33,852 bases of DNA from a bacterium (GTDB lineage: Bacteria; UBP6; UBA1177; JAKLFG01), in NCBI GenBank assembly GCA_022711315.1, contig JAKLFG010000024.1:1-33852 (forward strand). Direction: 5' to 3'. Below the pieces are notes generated by a model, which was not told where the DNA came from, made no database searches, and worked only from the letters and a program-made list of their open reading frames with translations. Of this stretch, positions 8,115-15,398 are shown one piece after another. The stretch's first letter is position 1, and each line of letters begins with the position of its first letter. The position numbers were made by a program, and so were the translations under genes.

Positions 8115-9222
8115 AACGCTTCTCGTCTACGGCATCACCGGCTCCATCGGCACCAGCACTCTCAAGGTGGTCGAGGCCTTTCCCGACCGGTTCTCCATCA
8201 TCGGGTGTTCGGCCGGCAGAGACCGCGCGGCGCTCGACGCGATAACCCCCCGGCTCCCCGCCCTCAGGCGCTCGGTCTGCTCCACCGACGAGAGAGAACT
8301 GCGCTCGCTACTCGACCTCGCACCCGACCTCGTCGTCATGGCGCTCGGCGGCAAGTCGGGCTGGAAGATAACGCTGGAGGCCCTGCGCCGAGGCATACCG
8401 GTCGCGCTCGCCAACAAGGAATCGCTCGTCATCGCGGGCTATTTTCTCGGCCGCGCGACGACCGGCGACCGGACGAAGGTCATCCCGATAGATTCGGAGC
8501 ACGCGGCGCTCATGCAACTCCTGCGCGCCGTCCGCCCCGAACATATCCGCAAGGTCCATCTTACCGCGTCGGGCGGCGCCCTGCTCGGGCTTTCGAAAGA
8601 GGAGATGCTTGAAGCCGACGCCGCGACGGCGCTCAAACACCCCGTCTGGTCCATGGGGAAGAAGGTCACGATAGATTCGGCCACGATGGTCAACAAGGGG
8701 CTCGAACTGATGGAGGCCTACTGGCTCTTCCCGGTAGAGCCGGAGCAACTCGGCGTCATCATCCACCCCGAGGTGGCGGTGCACGCCGCGGTCGATCTCA
8801 TCGACGGCACGAGTCTCTGGCAGGCGGCGGTGAGCGACATGGCGATACCGATAGCCGCAGCGCTCGCCTATCCCGATCTCCTGCCGATGCTCGACCGGTT
8901 CCCCCGTTTCGCCTATCCGCACGACCGGGCGCTCACCTTCCGGGCACCGGATCTCGACAAATACCCGCTTCTCGCGCTCGCCATGGACCTCCTGCGGCGC
9001 AAAGATTACGCCGGGATGGTCGCCTATGCCATCGCCGACGAGACGGCGGTCGATGCGTTCCTCGCGGGCCGCATCGCGGTGCGCGGCATCCACCGGGCGG
9101 TCGAGCGGAGCGTCGAGCGGTTCCGCGGACGGACGGCGCCTCTTGACATTTCCGCGCTCGAGCGGTTCATTGAAGAGATAGAAGCAGGTGCCGCGCAGGC
9201 GGTACGGGAGACGACGCCATGA
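8104..9222 (+). CDS. dxr: 1-deoxy-D-xylulose 5-phosphate reductoisomerase
   Basis: Dxr converts DXP to 2-C-methyl-D-erythritol 4-phosphate with NADPH, the first committed step of the MEP isoprenoid pathway. The 372-residue protein has the NADPH-binding GITGSIGTSTL, NKES, the metal-binding IDSEH, TASGG, the flexible-loop HPVWSMGKK and the active-site DSATMVNKGLE. Downstream regions diverge from the usual pattern: IHPEVAVHAAV where most enzymes have IHPQS-x-x-HS, and AIADETAVDAFL where NAANE is normally conserved. All key catalytic residues appear to be present, so it is probably active. It follows cdsA, the usual order, but rseP does not follow. Confidence 0.94.
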   Translation: MSARTLLVYGITGSIGTSTLKVVEAFPDRFSIIGCSAGRDRAALDAITPRLPALRRSVCSTDERELRSLLDLAPDLVVMALGGKSGWKITLEALRRGIPVALANKESLVIAGYFLGRATTGDRTKVIPIDSEHAALMQLLRAVRPEHIRKVHLTASGGALLGLSKEEMLEADAATALKHPVWSMGKKVTIDSATMVNKGLELMEAYWLFPVEPEQLGVIIHPEVAVHAAVDLIDGTSLWQAAVSDMAIPIAAALAYPDLLPMLDRFPRFAYPHDRALTFRAPDLDKYPLLALAMDLLRRKDYAGMVAYAIADETAVDAFLAGRIAVRGIHRAVERSVERFRGRTAPLDISALERFIEEIEAGAAQAVRETTP

Positions 9223-10277
9223 AGACCTTCCGGTTCGCCCTCATCGGGTGCGGCCGCATCGCGAAGAAACATTACGAGGCGATAGCCGCCATGCCGAACG
9301 CATCCGTGGCCGCCGTCTGCGACATCGTGCCGGAGCGGGCGCGGTCGGTCGGCGAGAAACTGGGGGTGCCGTGGTACACCGACTATCACGAGATGCTTGA
9401 AAAGGAGACCGTCGACATCGTGAACATACTGACCCCGAGCGGCCTGCACGCCGAGCACACCATCGATGTGGTCACGCGGTACGGCAAGGAGATCGTCTGC
9501 GAGAAGCCGATGGCTCTGCGGCTCCCCGACGCCGACCGGATGATACGGGCCTGCGACGCCAAACGGGTCCACCTGTTCGTCGTGAAGCAGAACCGCTACA
9601 ACCTGCCGGTGCAGAAACTGCGCGAGGCGCTCGACGCCGGGCGGTTCGGCCGCATCGCGCTCGGCACCGTGCGGGTCCGCTGGTCCCGCGACCAGCGGTA
9701 CTACGATCAGGACGCGTGGCGCGGCACCTGGGCGATGGACGGCGGGGTCGTCGTCAACCAGGCCTCCCACCACATAGACCTCCTGCTCTGGATGCTCGGC
9801 GAGCCGGTATCGGTCATGGCCAAGAGCGCCACCTACTTTTCGAAGATCGAGGTGGACGACACGGCGCTCGCCATCGTCACCTTCCGCTCCGGCGCGCTCG
9901 GGCTCATCGAGGCGACCACCGCGACGCGCCCCGACGACCTCGAAGGGTCGCTCTCGGTGCTCGGCGAACGCGGGTCGGTCGTCATCGGCGGGTTCGCCGT
10001 CAACCGGATGGACACCTGGCGGTTCATCGACGAGCGGCCCGAGGAGAGCGCGGCGGTCGTGAAGGAGTTCTCCGAGATGCCGCCGAATGTGTACGGGTAC
10101 GGCCACCAGCGGTTCCTCGAACATGTCGTGGACTGTCTCGAGCACGGGAAACACGCGCTCATCGACGGCATCGAGGGACGCAAGACCATAGAACTGTTCA
10201 ACGCGATATACGAATCGGTCGAGACGGGACGCGAGGTGGCGCTCCACTTCGAGCCACGGCTCGGCAGGAAACCCTAA
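9219..10277 (+). CDS. Gfo/Idh/MocA-family oxidoreductase, probably nucleotide-sugar type
   Basis: The 352-residue protein has the N-terminal Rossmann motif FALIGCGRIAKKHYEAI, the family's VCEKPMALRLPDADRM and a C-terminal alpha/beta domain with NQASHHIDLLLWMLG, the likely substrate-site histidines. The RWSRDQRYYDQDAWRGTWAM segment resembles enzymes annotated as UDP-N-acetylglucosamine or UDP-GlcNAc-uronate 3-dehydrogenases, used in making surface sugars. That substrate is inferred from resemblance only. It overlaps dxr by 4 bases (ATGA), so it is cotranscribed with the lipid and isoprenoid genes. No partner aminotransferase or acetyltransferase is nearby. Confidence 0.88.
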   Translation: MKTFRFALIGCGRIAKKHYEAIAAMPNASVAAVCDIVPERARSVGEKLGVPWYTDYHEMLEKETVDIVNILTPSGLHAEHTIDVVTRYGKEIVCEKPMALRLPDADRMIRACDAKRVHLFVVKQNRYNLPVQKLREALDAGRFGRIALGTVRVRWSRDQRYYDQDAWRGTWAMDGGVVVNQASHHIDLLLWMLGEPVSVMAKSATYFSKIEVDDTALAIVTFRSGALGLIEATTATRPDDLEGSLSVLGERGSVVIGGFAVNRMDTWRFIDERPEESAAVVKEFSEMPPNVYGYGHQRFLEHVVDCLEHGKHALIDGIEGRKTIELFNAIYESVETGREVALHFEPRLGRKP

Positions 10278-10300
10278 CAACCACTCACGGAGGTGCCATC

Positions 10301-10759
10301 ATGCAGCGGGAACGGACCTTGGTCCTCATCAAGCCGGGCGCGATACAGCGCGAACTCATCGGCGAGATCATCACGCGGTTCGAACGCAAGGGGATCAAGA
10401 TCGTCGGCCTCAAGATGCTGCGGATGACCGAGAAACTCGTCAACGAACATTACGCCCATCTTCGCGAACAGCCGTTCTTCCGGGACATAAAACTTTCCAT
10501 GATGGAGACCCCCGTCGTCGCGATAGCGCTCGAAGGGTACGACATCGTGCGGCGCGTCCGCACCCTGAGCGGCGCCACCAACCCGCGCGAGGCGGCCCCC
10601 GGCACGATACGGGGCGACTATTCGATATCGATACGCAACAATGTCGTGCATGCCTCAGGCACCATCGAGGAGGCGCTCGAGGAACTGCAACGGTTCTTCG
10701 AGGAGGGAGAGGTGTTCTCCTACCAGCGCATCAATGTGATGGATTTTGCCGACGAGTAG
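10301..10759 (+). CDS. ndk: Nucleoside diphosphate kinase
   Basis: Ndk transfers the gamma phosphate between nucleoside tri- and diphosphates through a phosphohistidine. The 152-residue protein starts at ATG 10301 after GGAGGT and has the full fold: ERTLVLIKPGAIQRELIG, a LREQPFF segment, SGATNPREAAPGTIRGDY and the catalytic His117 in NNVVHASGT. Two conserved spots are unusual: KPGA where KPDA is normal, and HASGT where HGSDS or HASDS is normal. The nucleotide-binding Arg and Asn residues are retained. It is the last gene of the operon and its 3' end overlaps the convergent gene by 29 bases. Confidence 0.96.
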   Translation: MQRERTLVLIKPGAIQRELIGEIITRFERKGIKIVGLKMLRMTEKLVNEHYAHLREQPFFRDIKLSMMETPVVAIALEGYDIVRRVRTLSGATNPREAAPGTIRGDYSISIRNNVVHASGTIEEALEELQRFFEEGEVFSYQRINVMDFADE

Positions 10760-11189
10760 CGTCGTCCTTCGGATCCTCGGCCCACTCGATCTCTTTTTTG
10801 ACCTTCTGCGCATCGGGCGTCCCGGGGCGGGTGCGGTATTTCTGCAGGTCGGCGTTGGTGTAGGCGTTCTTCTTCTTTGACGGGGTCTCTCTCTTTTCCC
10901 GCAGGCGCTCGATCTCCTCTTCGGTGTAGAGGTCTTTGTTCGTCGTCGGCGCGGGCGCGAGACTTTTTATCTCAACCTTCACGGGCGCCTCCGGCACCTC
11001 CGGCGACGGCTCTTTCGGCGCCGCCTCTTCCGCCCCCTTCCCGGTCGGCATCATCTCGTACACCGCCTTATCGGGCGTCACGCCGTGATACCACCGCCAC
11101 GCGAGCCAGCCGGCAAACGCAAGCGCCGCGAGTGCCGCGAGCACGAGAGGCAAATTCAAGGAACGCGGCGGAACGCCATGCATGGGCAT
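10731..11189 (-). CDS. Single-pass membrane protein of unknown function
   Basis: The 152-residue product starts at ATG 11189, nine bases after GGAGG; in-frame codons further upstream lack a ribosome site and cross the promoter. One membrane helix (about residues 13-30, LPLVLAALAALAFAGWLAW) is followed by a Pro/Glu/Ala-rich linker and a charged Lys/Glu/Arg C-terminal region with short alpha-helical patches (YTEEEIERLREKRE, YTNADLQKYRTRPG). The two YT-x(2-4) segments look like a weak repeat. No domain was recognised. It converges on ndk and has its own promoter. Confidence 0.72.
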   Translation of the reverse strand: MPMHGVPPRSLNLPLVLAALAALAFAGWLAWRWYHGVTPDKAVYEMMPTGKGAEEAAPKEPSPEVPEAPVKVEIKSLAPAPTTNKDLYTEEEIERLREKRETPSKKKNAYTNADLQKYRTRPGTPDAQKVKKEIEWAEDPKDDATRRQNPSH

Positions 11190-11220
11190 ATCGGGGCACC
11201 TCCGTTCTTTACGCGGCCCC

Positions 11221-11249
11221 ATCGTACCGCGCCTCAAATCTCCACGCAA
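11221..11249 (-). promoter_or_regulatory. Candidate promoter of the single-pass membrane protein gene
   Basis: On the minus strand TTGCGT (11249-11244) and TACGAT (11226-11221) are 17 bases apart. The start of transcription would be about 25 bases before the ATG. It lies next to the divergent lipoprotein promoter. Confidence 0.5.
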
Positions 11250-11259
11250 GTTTTTATGC

Positions 11260-11287
11260 TTGACTTCACTGGCGTTTTTCTTACAAT
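11260..11287 (+). promoter_or_regulatory. Sigma70-type promoter of the first lipoprotein pair
   Basis: TTGACT and TACAAT are separated by 16 bases, about 40 bases before the first lipoprotein ATG. The next gene follows within 19 bases, so both probably use this promoter. Confidence 0.7.
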
Positions 11288-11329
11288 CGATAGCGTGTTG
11301 ACCGACCATAAAAAAAACGGGGGATACCC

Positions 11330-13591
11330 ATGAGAAAGAATTCTGTTGTTGTAATGATGGCTGTCACGGTCCTTCTTCTCCTCGGCGCCTGCGGTTCCCC
11401 TGAAAGTCCCTACTATCCGGACGATGTCATCGTCCTCCCCGACAATGACGGGAAGACCCTGCCCGACAGCGATAAACTCGTCAATGACGACGGTCAACTG
11501 ATAAACGATGACGGCCAGTTGATAAATGACGATGGCCAACTGATCAACGACGACGGTCAGGTGATCGGCGACAGCGACACCCCGGTCGGCGACAGCGACA
11601 CCCCGGTCGGCGACGGCGACACCCCGGTCGGCGACAACGACAGCCCGGCGGGCGACAGCGACATACCGGTCGGTGACAACGATACCCCCATACTTCCCGA
11701 TGACGACACGCCGGCCGGAGACAACCTGCTCTCCGACAGCGACGACATCATCATCCCCGATGTCGACACCTACTGCGACCCGGTGACGACCTGCAACGAT
11801 AACGGAACCTGCCAACCCGACGGTTCCTGCCTGTGCGACGAGGGCTATCAAGGAACCTTCTGCGACGCCTGTGACGATGGCTATGTCGGTTACCCAGACT
11901 GTTTCCCCTGCGACCCCTCGATCGTCTGCACCGACCACGGCACCTGCCAGGACGACGGTTCCTGCGCCTGCTTCGTCGGCTATGAGGGGAGCGCCTGCGA
12001 CGGCTGTTCCGACGGCTATGTCGGTTATCCCGACTGCTACTATCAGGCATGCATACCGGGAACCCGCAAATGCAACGGCCTCGGCACCGTCCAGCAGTGC
12101 AACACGCTCGGAACGCTGTGGGCGGATGTCGAGACCTGCAGCGCCGGCTCCGAGTGTTTCGAGGGCAACTGTCTCAACGAATGCCAACTGGCCGAGGCGA
12201 AGGAAAGTTATGTCGGGTGCGAATACTGGGGGGCTTTCCTGCAGAATGTCTCGCCCGACACCTATGCGGTGGTCGTTGCCAATCCGAACGACACTGCGGT
12301 GACGGTGACGGTGTACGGCAACGGCAATGTGCAACTCGCCCAGTTCACCGTCAACGCGGGCGCGCTGAACTCTCAAACCTTCGACACCACGCGGCATCTT
12401 ACCGGCCCCGGGATATTCAACCATGCCTTCAAGGTCGTCGCCTCGCGGCCGGTCACGGTGACCCAGATGAATCCCTTCGGCAATGTGTTGACCTATACGA
12501 ACGACGCGACCCTGCTGTTGCCCAAAGGTGCACTCGGTCTCCAGTATTACGCGATGAGTTGGCCCGACTGGCATTATTACGAAGAGGACGGCTGCGACGA
12601 GATCGACTACAACTATCCGGGGTATGTGACCGTGATAGCGACCGAACCGGGCACCACCTCGGTCACGGTCAAATACAGTGCCGCAACACGCGCCGGCACC
12701 GGCGTCGTGGCGCAGGCGGCGGGAAGCACCGCGATCTACTCGCTCAATCAGTATCAGGTACTCAACCTCAATTCGGCAGGTCCCGGTTGCGGCGACAGCA
12801 CCTGTTACGGCGCCGACCTCACCGGCAGTTTCATCGAGGCCGATAAGAGGGTCGCCGTCTTCGGCGGCCACATGTGCACCTATGTGCCGGCCGGGTCTCC
12901 CGCCTGCGACCACCTCGAACACCAGATATTCCCGCTTCGCTCGTGGGGCATGAACTACGCCGCGGTCCGCACGAAACCACGCGGCTCCGAGGCCGATTAC
13001 TGGAAGATACTCGCCGCGCAGGACGGCACGAGCGTATCGTGGAGCGGCGGCGTGACCGGTTCGGTGACCCTCAATGCCGGGCAGGCCCATCAACTCTCGA
13101 CGACCGCCGATTTCGTCGTGACCGCCGACAAACCGATACTGCTCGCCCAGATACTCGCCTCGCAGGATGCGGGGGCCGGCACCGGCGACCCGGCGCTGAT
13201 GCTGACGGCGCCGAACGAACAGTTCCGCAAGGACTACATCTTCCTCGTCGCCCCCAACTACGATTACGACCGGCTCACCATCGTCGCGCAGGCCGACACC
13301 AACATCACGCTCGACAGCACCTCGATGAGTTCGAACACCTTCACCGCGATAGCCGGCACCTCGTGGCGCCGCCAGTATGTCGACACGGCCGACGGCGCCC
13401 ACAAACTGACCGCCGATAAGCCGGTCGGCCTCTATGTGTACGGCTTCTCGCAGTATGTCTCCTACGCCTACACCGCCGGTCTCGACCTCGTCGAGATATA
13501 CAGTTGCTGGGACCTCAACAGCAACGGCACCTGCGATATCGCGACCGAGGACCTGTCGGGCGACGGCGTCTGCAACGAGCGTGACTGCTAG
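11330..13591 (+). CDS. Surface lipoprotein 1 with IgGFc-binding-like domain and C-terminal Cys/Asp module
   Basis: The 753-residue protein begins with a lipoprotein signal peptide (lipobox LLGAC, Cys21). An Asp-rich spacer of about 110 residues follows, including ten seven-residue repeats. Next come two EGF-like Cys-rich repeats (about residues 145-235, each ending CDGYVGYPDC-like), a further Cys cluster, and a 400-residue beta-rich domain. That domain has AVVVANPNDTAVTVTVYG, RPVTVTQMNPFG, DKRVAVFGGHMCTYVPAG and CDHLEHQIFPLRSWG, resembling the IgGFc-binding N-terminal domain family common in myxobacteria. The last 28 residues are the CWDLN...NERDC module shared with the next three proteins. 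It is likely exported and anchored in the outer membrane; the ligand is unknown. Confidence 0.9.
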   Translation: MRKNSVVVMMAVTVLLLLGACGSPESPYYPDDVIVLPDNDGKTLPDSDKLVNDDGQLINDDGQLINDDGQLINDDGQVIGDSDTPVGDSDTPVGDGDTPVGDNDSPAGDSDIPVGDNDTPILPDDDTPAGDNLLSDSDDIIIPDVDTYCDPVTTCNDNGTCQPDGSCLCDEGYQGTFCDACDDGYVGYPDCFPCDPSIVCTDHGTCQDDGSCACFVGYEGSACDGCSDGYVGYPDCYYQACIPGTRKCNGLGTVQQCNTLGTLWADVETCSAGSECFEGNCLNECQLAEAKESYVGCEYWGAFLQNVSPDTYAVVVANPNDTAVTVTVYGNGNVQLAQFTVNAGALNSQTFDTTRHLTGPGIFNHAFKVVASRPVTVTQMNPFGNVLTYTNDATLLLPKGALGLQYYAMSWPDWHYYEEDGCDEIDYNYPGYVTVIATEPGTTSVTVKYSAATRAGTGVVAQAAGSTAIYSLNQYQVLNLNSAGPGCGDSTCYGADLTGSFIEADKRVAVFGGHMCTYVPAGSPACDHLEHQIFPLRSWGMNYAAVRTKPRGSEADYWKILAAQDGTSVSWSGGVTGSVTLNAGQAHQLSTTADFVVTADKPILLAQILASQDAGAGTGDPALMLTAPNEQFRKDYIFLVAPNYDYDRLTIVAQADTNITLDSTSMSSNTFTAIAGTSWRRQYVDTADGAHKLTADKPVGLYVYGFSQYVSYAYTAGLDLVEIYSCWDLNSNGTCDIATEDLSGDGVCNERDC
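11483..11692 (+). repeat. Ten tandem 21-bp units encoding Asp-rich spacer
   Basis: Four units encode NDDGQLI-type heptapeptides and six encode GDSDTPV-type heptapeptides, all in frame in lipoprotein 1. Silent differences between units, such as GACGACGG versus GATGACGG, show they are not all recent copies. Confidence 0.9.
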
Positions 13592-13610
13592 TAAAAAAAG
13601 GAGGCACACC

Positions 13611-15305
13611 ATGGGACGACCGTTATTTCTCCTTGTTGCGTTCCTGGTGTTTCTCGCGTTCGCCTGTTCTTCCAACGCCTCGAAACCGCCGCTTGACGAC
13701 ATCATCTTCGGCGACACGAACGATATCACCTCCGATGACGGCGTTCCTAACGACACCTACCCCTTTTCGGAAGTAGATCCCGGGGCGACCACCGATGAAG
13801 AGGACGGCCCGACCGACAACGAACAATTCCCCGACCAGACAACGGGCGACACACTCACCTACCCGGATGAGGAAGATGCCGACAACGAATACCCTGATGA
13901 CGCGCAACCGGACGGCTACGAACCTGACGACCTTCTCGCCGACGGGGACGAACTCTACGACAGTGAGATGCCTGACCAGCCGACCCCGATCTGCACTCCG
14001 TACGAGACGATCGAATGCCTGTACAACGGTCCGGCAGAAAAGAAGGATGTCGGTCTCTGCAAGGCGGCCACCAAGACCTGTAACGGCGACGGTCTGGGAT
14101 GGAGCGCCTGCACGGGCGAAGTGCTCCCCACGACAGAGGTCTGCAACAGCGGGTTCGACGAGAACTGCAACGGCTTCACCGACGAGGATGTGGACGAGGA
14201 CGGCGACGGCTGGAGCACCTGCGGCGGCGACTGTTGCGACAACACCGACCAATGCACCGACCCCCTCAAGGTCAATCCGGGCGCCATCGAGGTGCCGGGC
14301 GACGGCGTGGACAACGACTGCAACGGCCAGAAGGACGAGAACCCGGCGACGGCCTGTTCGACCGCCCAGAAGTTCAGCGGCACCACCGCCACCGACCTGC
14401 TGAACGCGATGGATATCTGCAAGACCTCGGCGAACGGCTCGTGGGGTATCGTCGGCACCCCGACGCTGAGCCGCGCCAACGGCTCCGGCTCGATAGACAG
14501 CAGCAACCGGCAGGTCGCGGTCATGTCGCAGTTCGGCTCGCACGCCTCGAATATCGCCATAGCGAACGCCACCATGGCATCGCTCTCCTCAGGCCGCGCT
14601 CGCGACAATCACGATGACCCCGACAAGACCACCCAGATATCTTACTCCTACTACGACGGTACCCCTCCGGCCGATTTCATAAACGCTCACGGTGGCTCCC
14701 TTCCAACGACCAAGGCGGGGTGTCCGACCGGCTCGGGGGCGAACGATGGCGTGATGCTCTCGGTGCAACTCAAGGTGCCGACCAACGCGCAGTCCTTCTC
14801 GTTCAATTTCCGCTTCTTTTCTCAGGAATACTGGAGTTGGACCTGTTCCAAGTATAACGATTTCTTCATCGCGATGCTCTACACCGGCGCATCGGGTATA
14901 CCGACCGACAAGAACATATCGTTCGACTCGAACGGCAACTACATCAGCGTGAATTCAGACCAGTTCTTCACCGTCTGCACCCAGAAGACCGGCTACACCT
15001 GTCCCGACGGCACCGCCCCGCTCGACGGTACCGGGTACCCCTCGTCGAATGCAGGCGCGACCAAGTGGCTCTCAACCACCGCACCGGTCGTACCGGGCGA
15101 GACGATCGTCCTCAAATTCGTTATCTGGGACACCTCCGACCGCCTGCTCGACTCGCTGGTCCTCATCGATAATTTCAAATGGAGCGCGCAGGGGACGAGC
15201 GGCCCCTCGACCTTCGAGTGCTGGGATCTCAACCAGAACGACGCCTGTGACCCCGAGACCGAGGACAAGTCGGGCGACGATGTCTGCAACGAGCGCGACT
15301 GCTGA
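13611..15305 (+). CDS. Surface lipoprotein 2, MopE-like motif and choice-of-anchor-L-like domain
   Basis: The start is ATG 13611 after AAAAAAAGGAGG; an upstream in-frame start would lie inside lipoprotein 1. The 564-residue protein has a lipobox (LAFAC, Cys19), an Asp/Glu/Pro-rich spacer of about 100 residues, and a Cys-rich region with CKAATKTCNGDG and a MopE-like block (DEDGDGWSTCGGDCCDN, then VNPGAIEV and DNDCNG). The last 300 residues contain SFSFNFRFFSQEYWSWTC, YNDFFIAMLYTG and PGETIVLKFVIWDTSD, which resemble the choice-of-anchor L domain. It ends with the shared 28-residue module. Nineteen bases separate it from lipoprotein 1. Confidence 0.88.
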   Translation: MGRPLFLLVAFLVFLAFACSSNASKPPLDDIIFGDTNDITSDDGVPNDTYPFSEVDPGATTDEEDGPTDNEQFPDQTTGDTLTYPDEEDADNEYPDDAQPDGYEPDDLLADGDELYDSEMPDQPTPICTPYETIECLYNGPAEKKDVGLCKAATKTCNGDGLGWSACTGEVLPTTEVCNSGFDENCNGFTDEDVDEDGDGWSTCGGDCCDNTDQCTDPLKVNPGAIEVPGDGVDNDCNGQKDENPATACSTAQKFSGTTATDLLNAMDICKTSANGSWGIVGTPTLSRANGSGSIDSSNRQVAVMSQFGSHASNIAIANATMASLSSGRARDNHDDPDKTTQISYSYYDGTPPADFINAHGGSLPTTKAGCPTGSGANDGVMLSVQLKVPTNAQSFSFNFRFFSQEYWSWTCSKYNDFFIAMLYTGASGIPTDKNISFDSNGNYISVNSDQFFTVCTQKTGYTCPDGTAPLDGTGYPSSNAGATKWLSTTAPVVPGETIVLKFVIWDTSDRLLDSLVLIDNFKWSAQGTSGPSTFECWDLNQNDACDPETEDKSGDDVCNERDC

Positions 15306-15325
15306 CCCCCCCCCCATATTTTCGT

Positions 15326-15354
15326 TTGACTTTCCCCTTTCATTTACCTATAAT
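15326..15354 (+). promoter_or_regulatory. Near-consensus sigma70 promoter for lipoprotein 3 operon
   Basis: TTGACT and a perfect TATAAT are separated by 17 bases, the best promoter in the window. It starts 21 bases after the lipoprotein 2 stop and implies that lipoproteins 3, 4 and the amylase are a separate, strongly transcribed unit. An in-frame ATG at 15354 overlaps the -10 and cannot be the translation start. Confidence 0.8.
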
Positions 15355-15398
15355 TGGCGCGTCGGTTCGATTTAACCATGTGTGAGGGGGTAAAACCC

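Noticed and set aside
11483..11692. CRISPR-like array
   Set aside because: The repeats are contiguous 21-bp coding units without spacers and encode an in-frame Asp-rich tether.
11234..13756. An 840-codon open frame on the minus strand
   Set aside because: It is antisense to lipoprotein 1, is rich in Val/Gly/Arg, and crosses a promoter pair; the plus-strand gene has a lipobox and domains.
15354..15398. Upstream start for lipoprotein 3 at ATG 15354
   Set aside because: The codon overlaps the -10 element; ATG 15399 has the ribosome site and begins the signal peptide.
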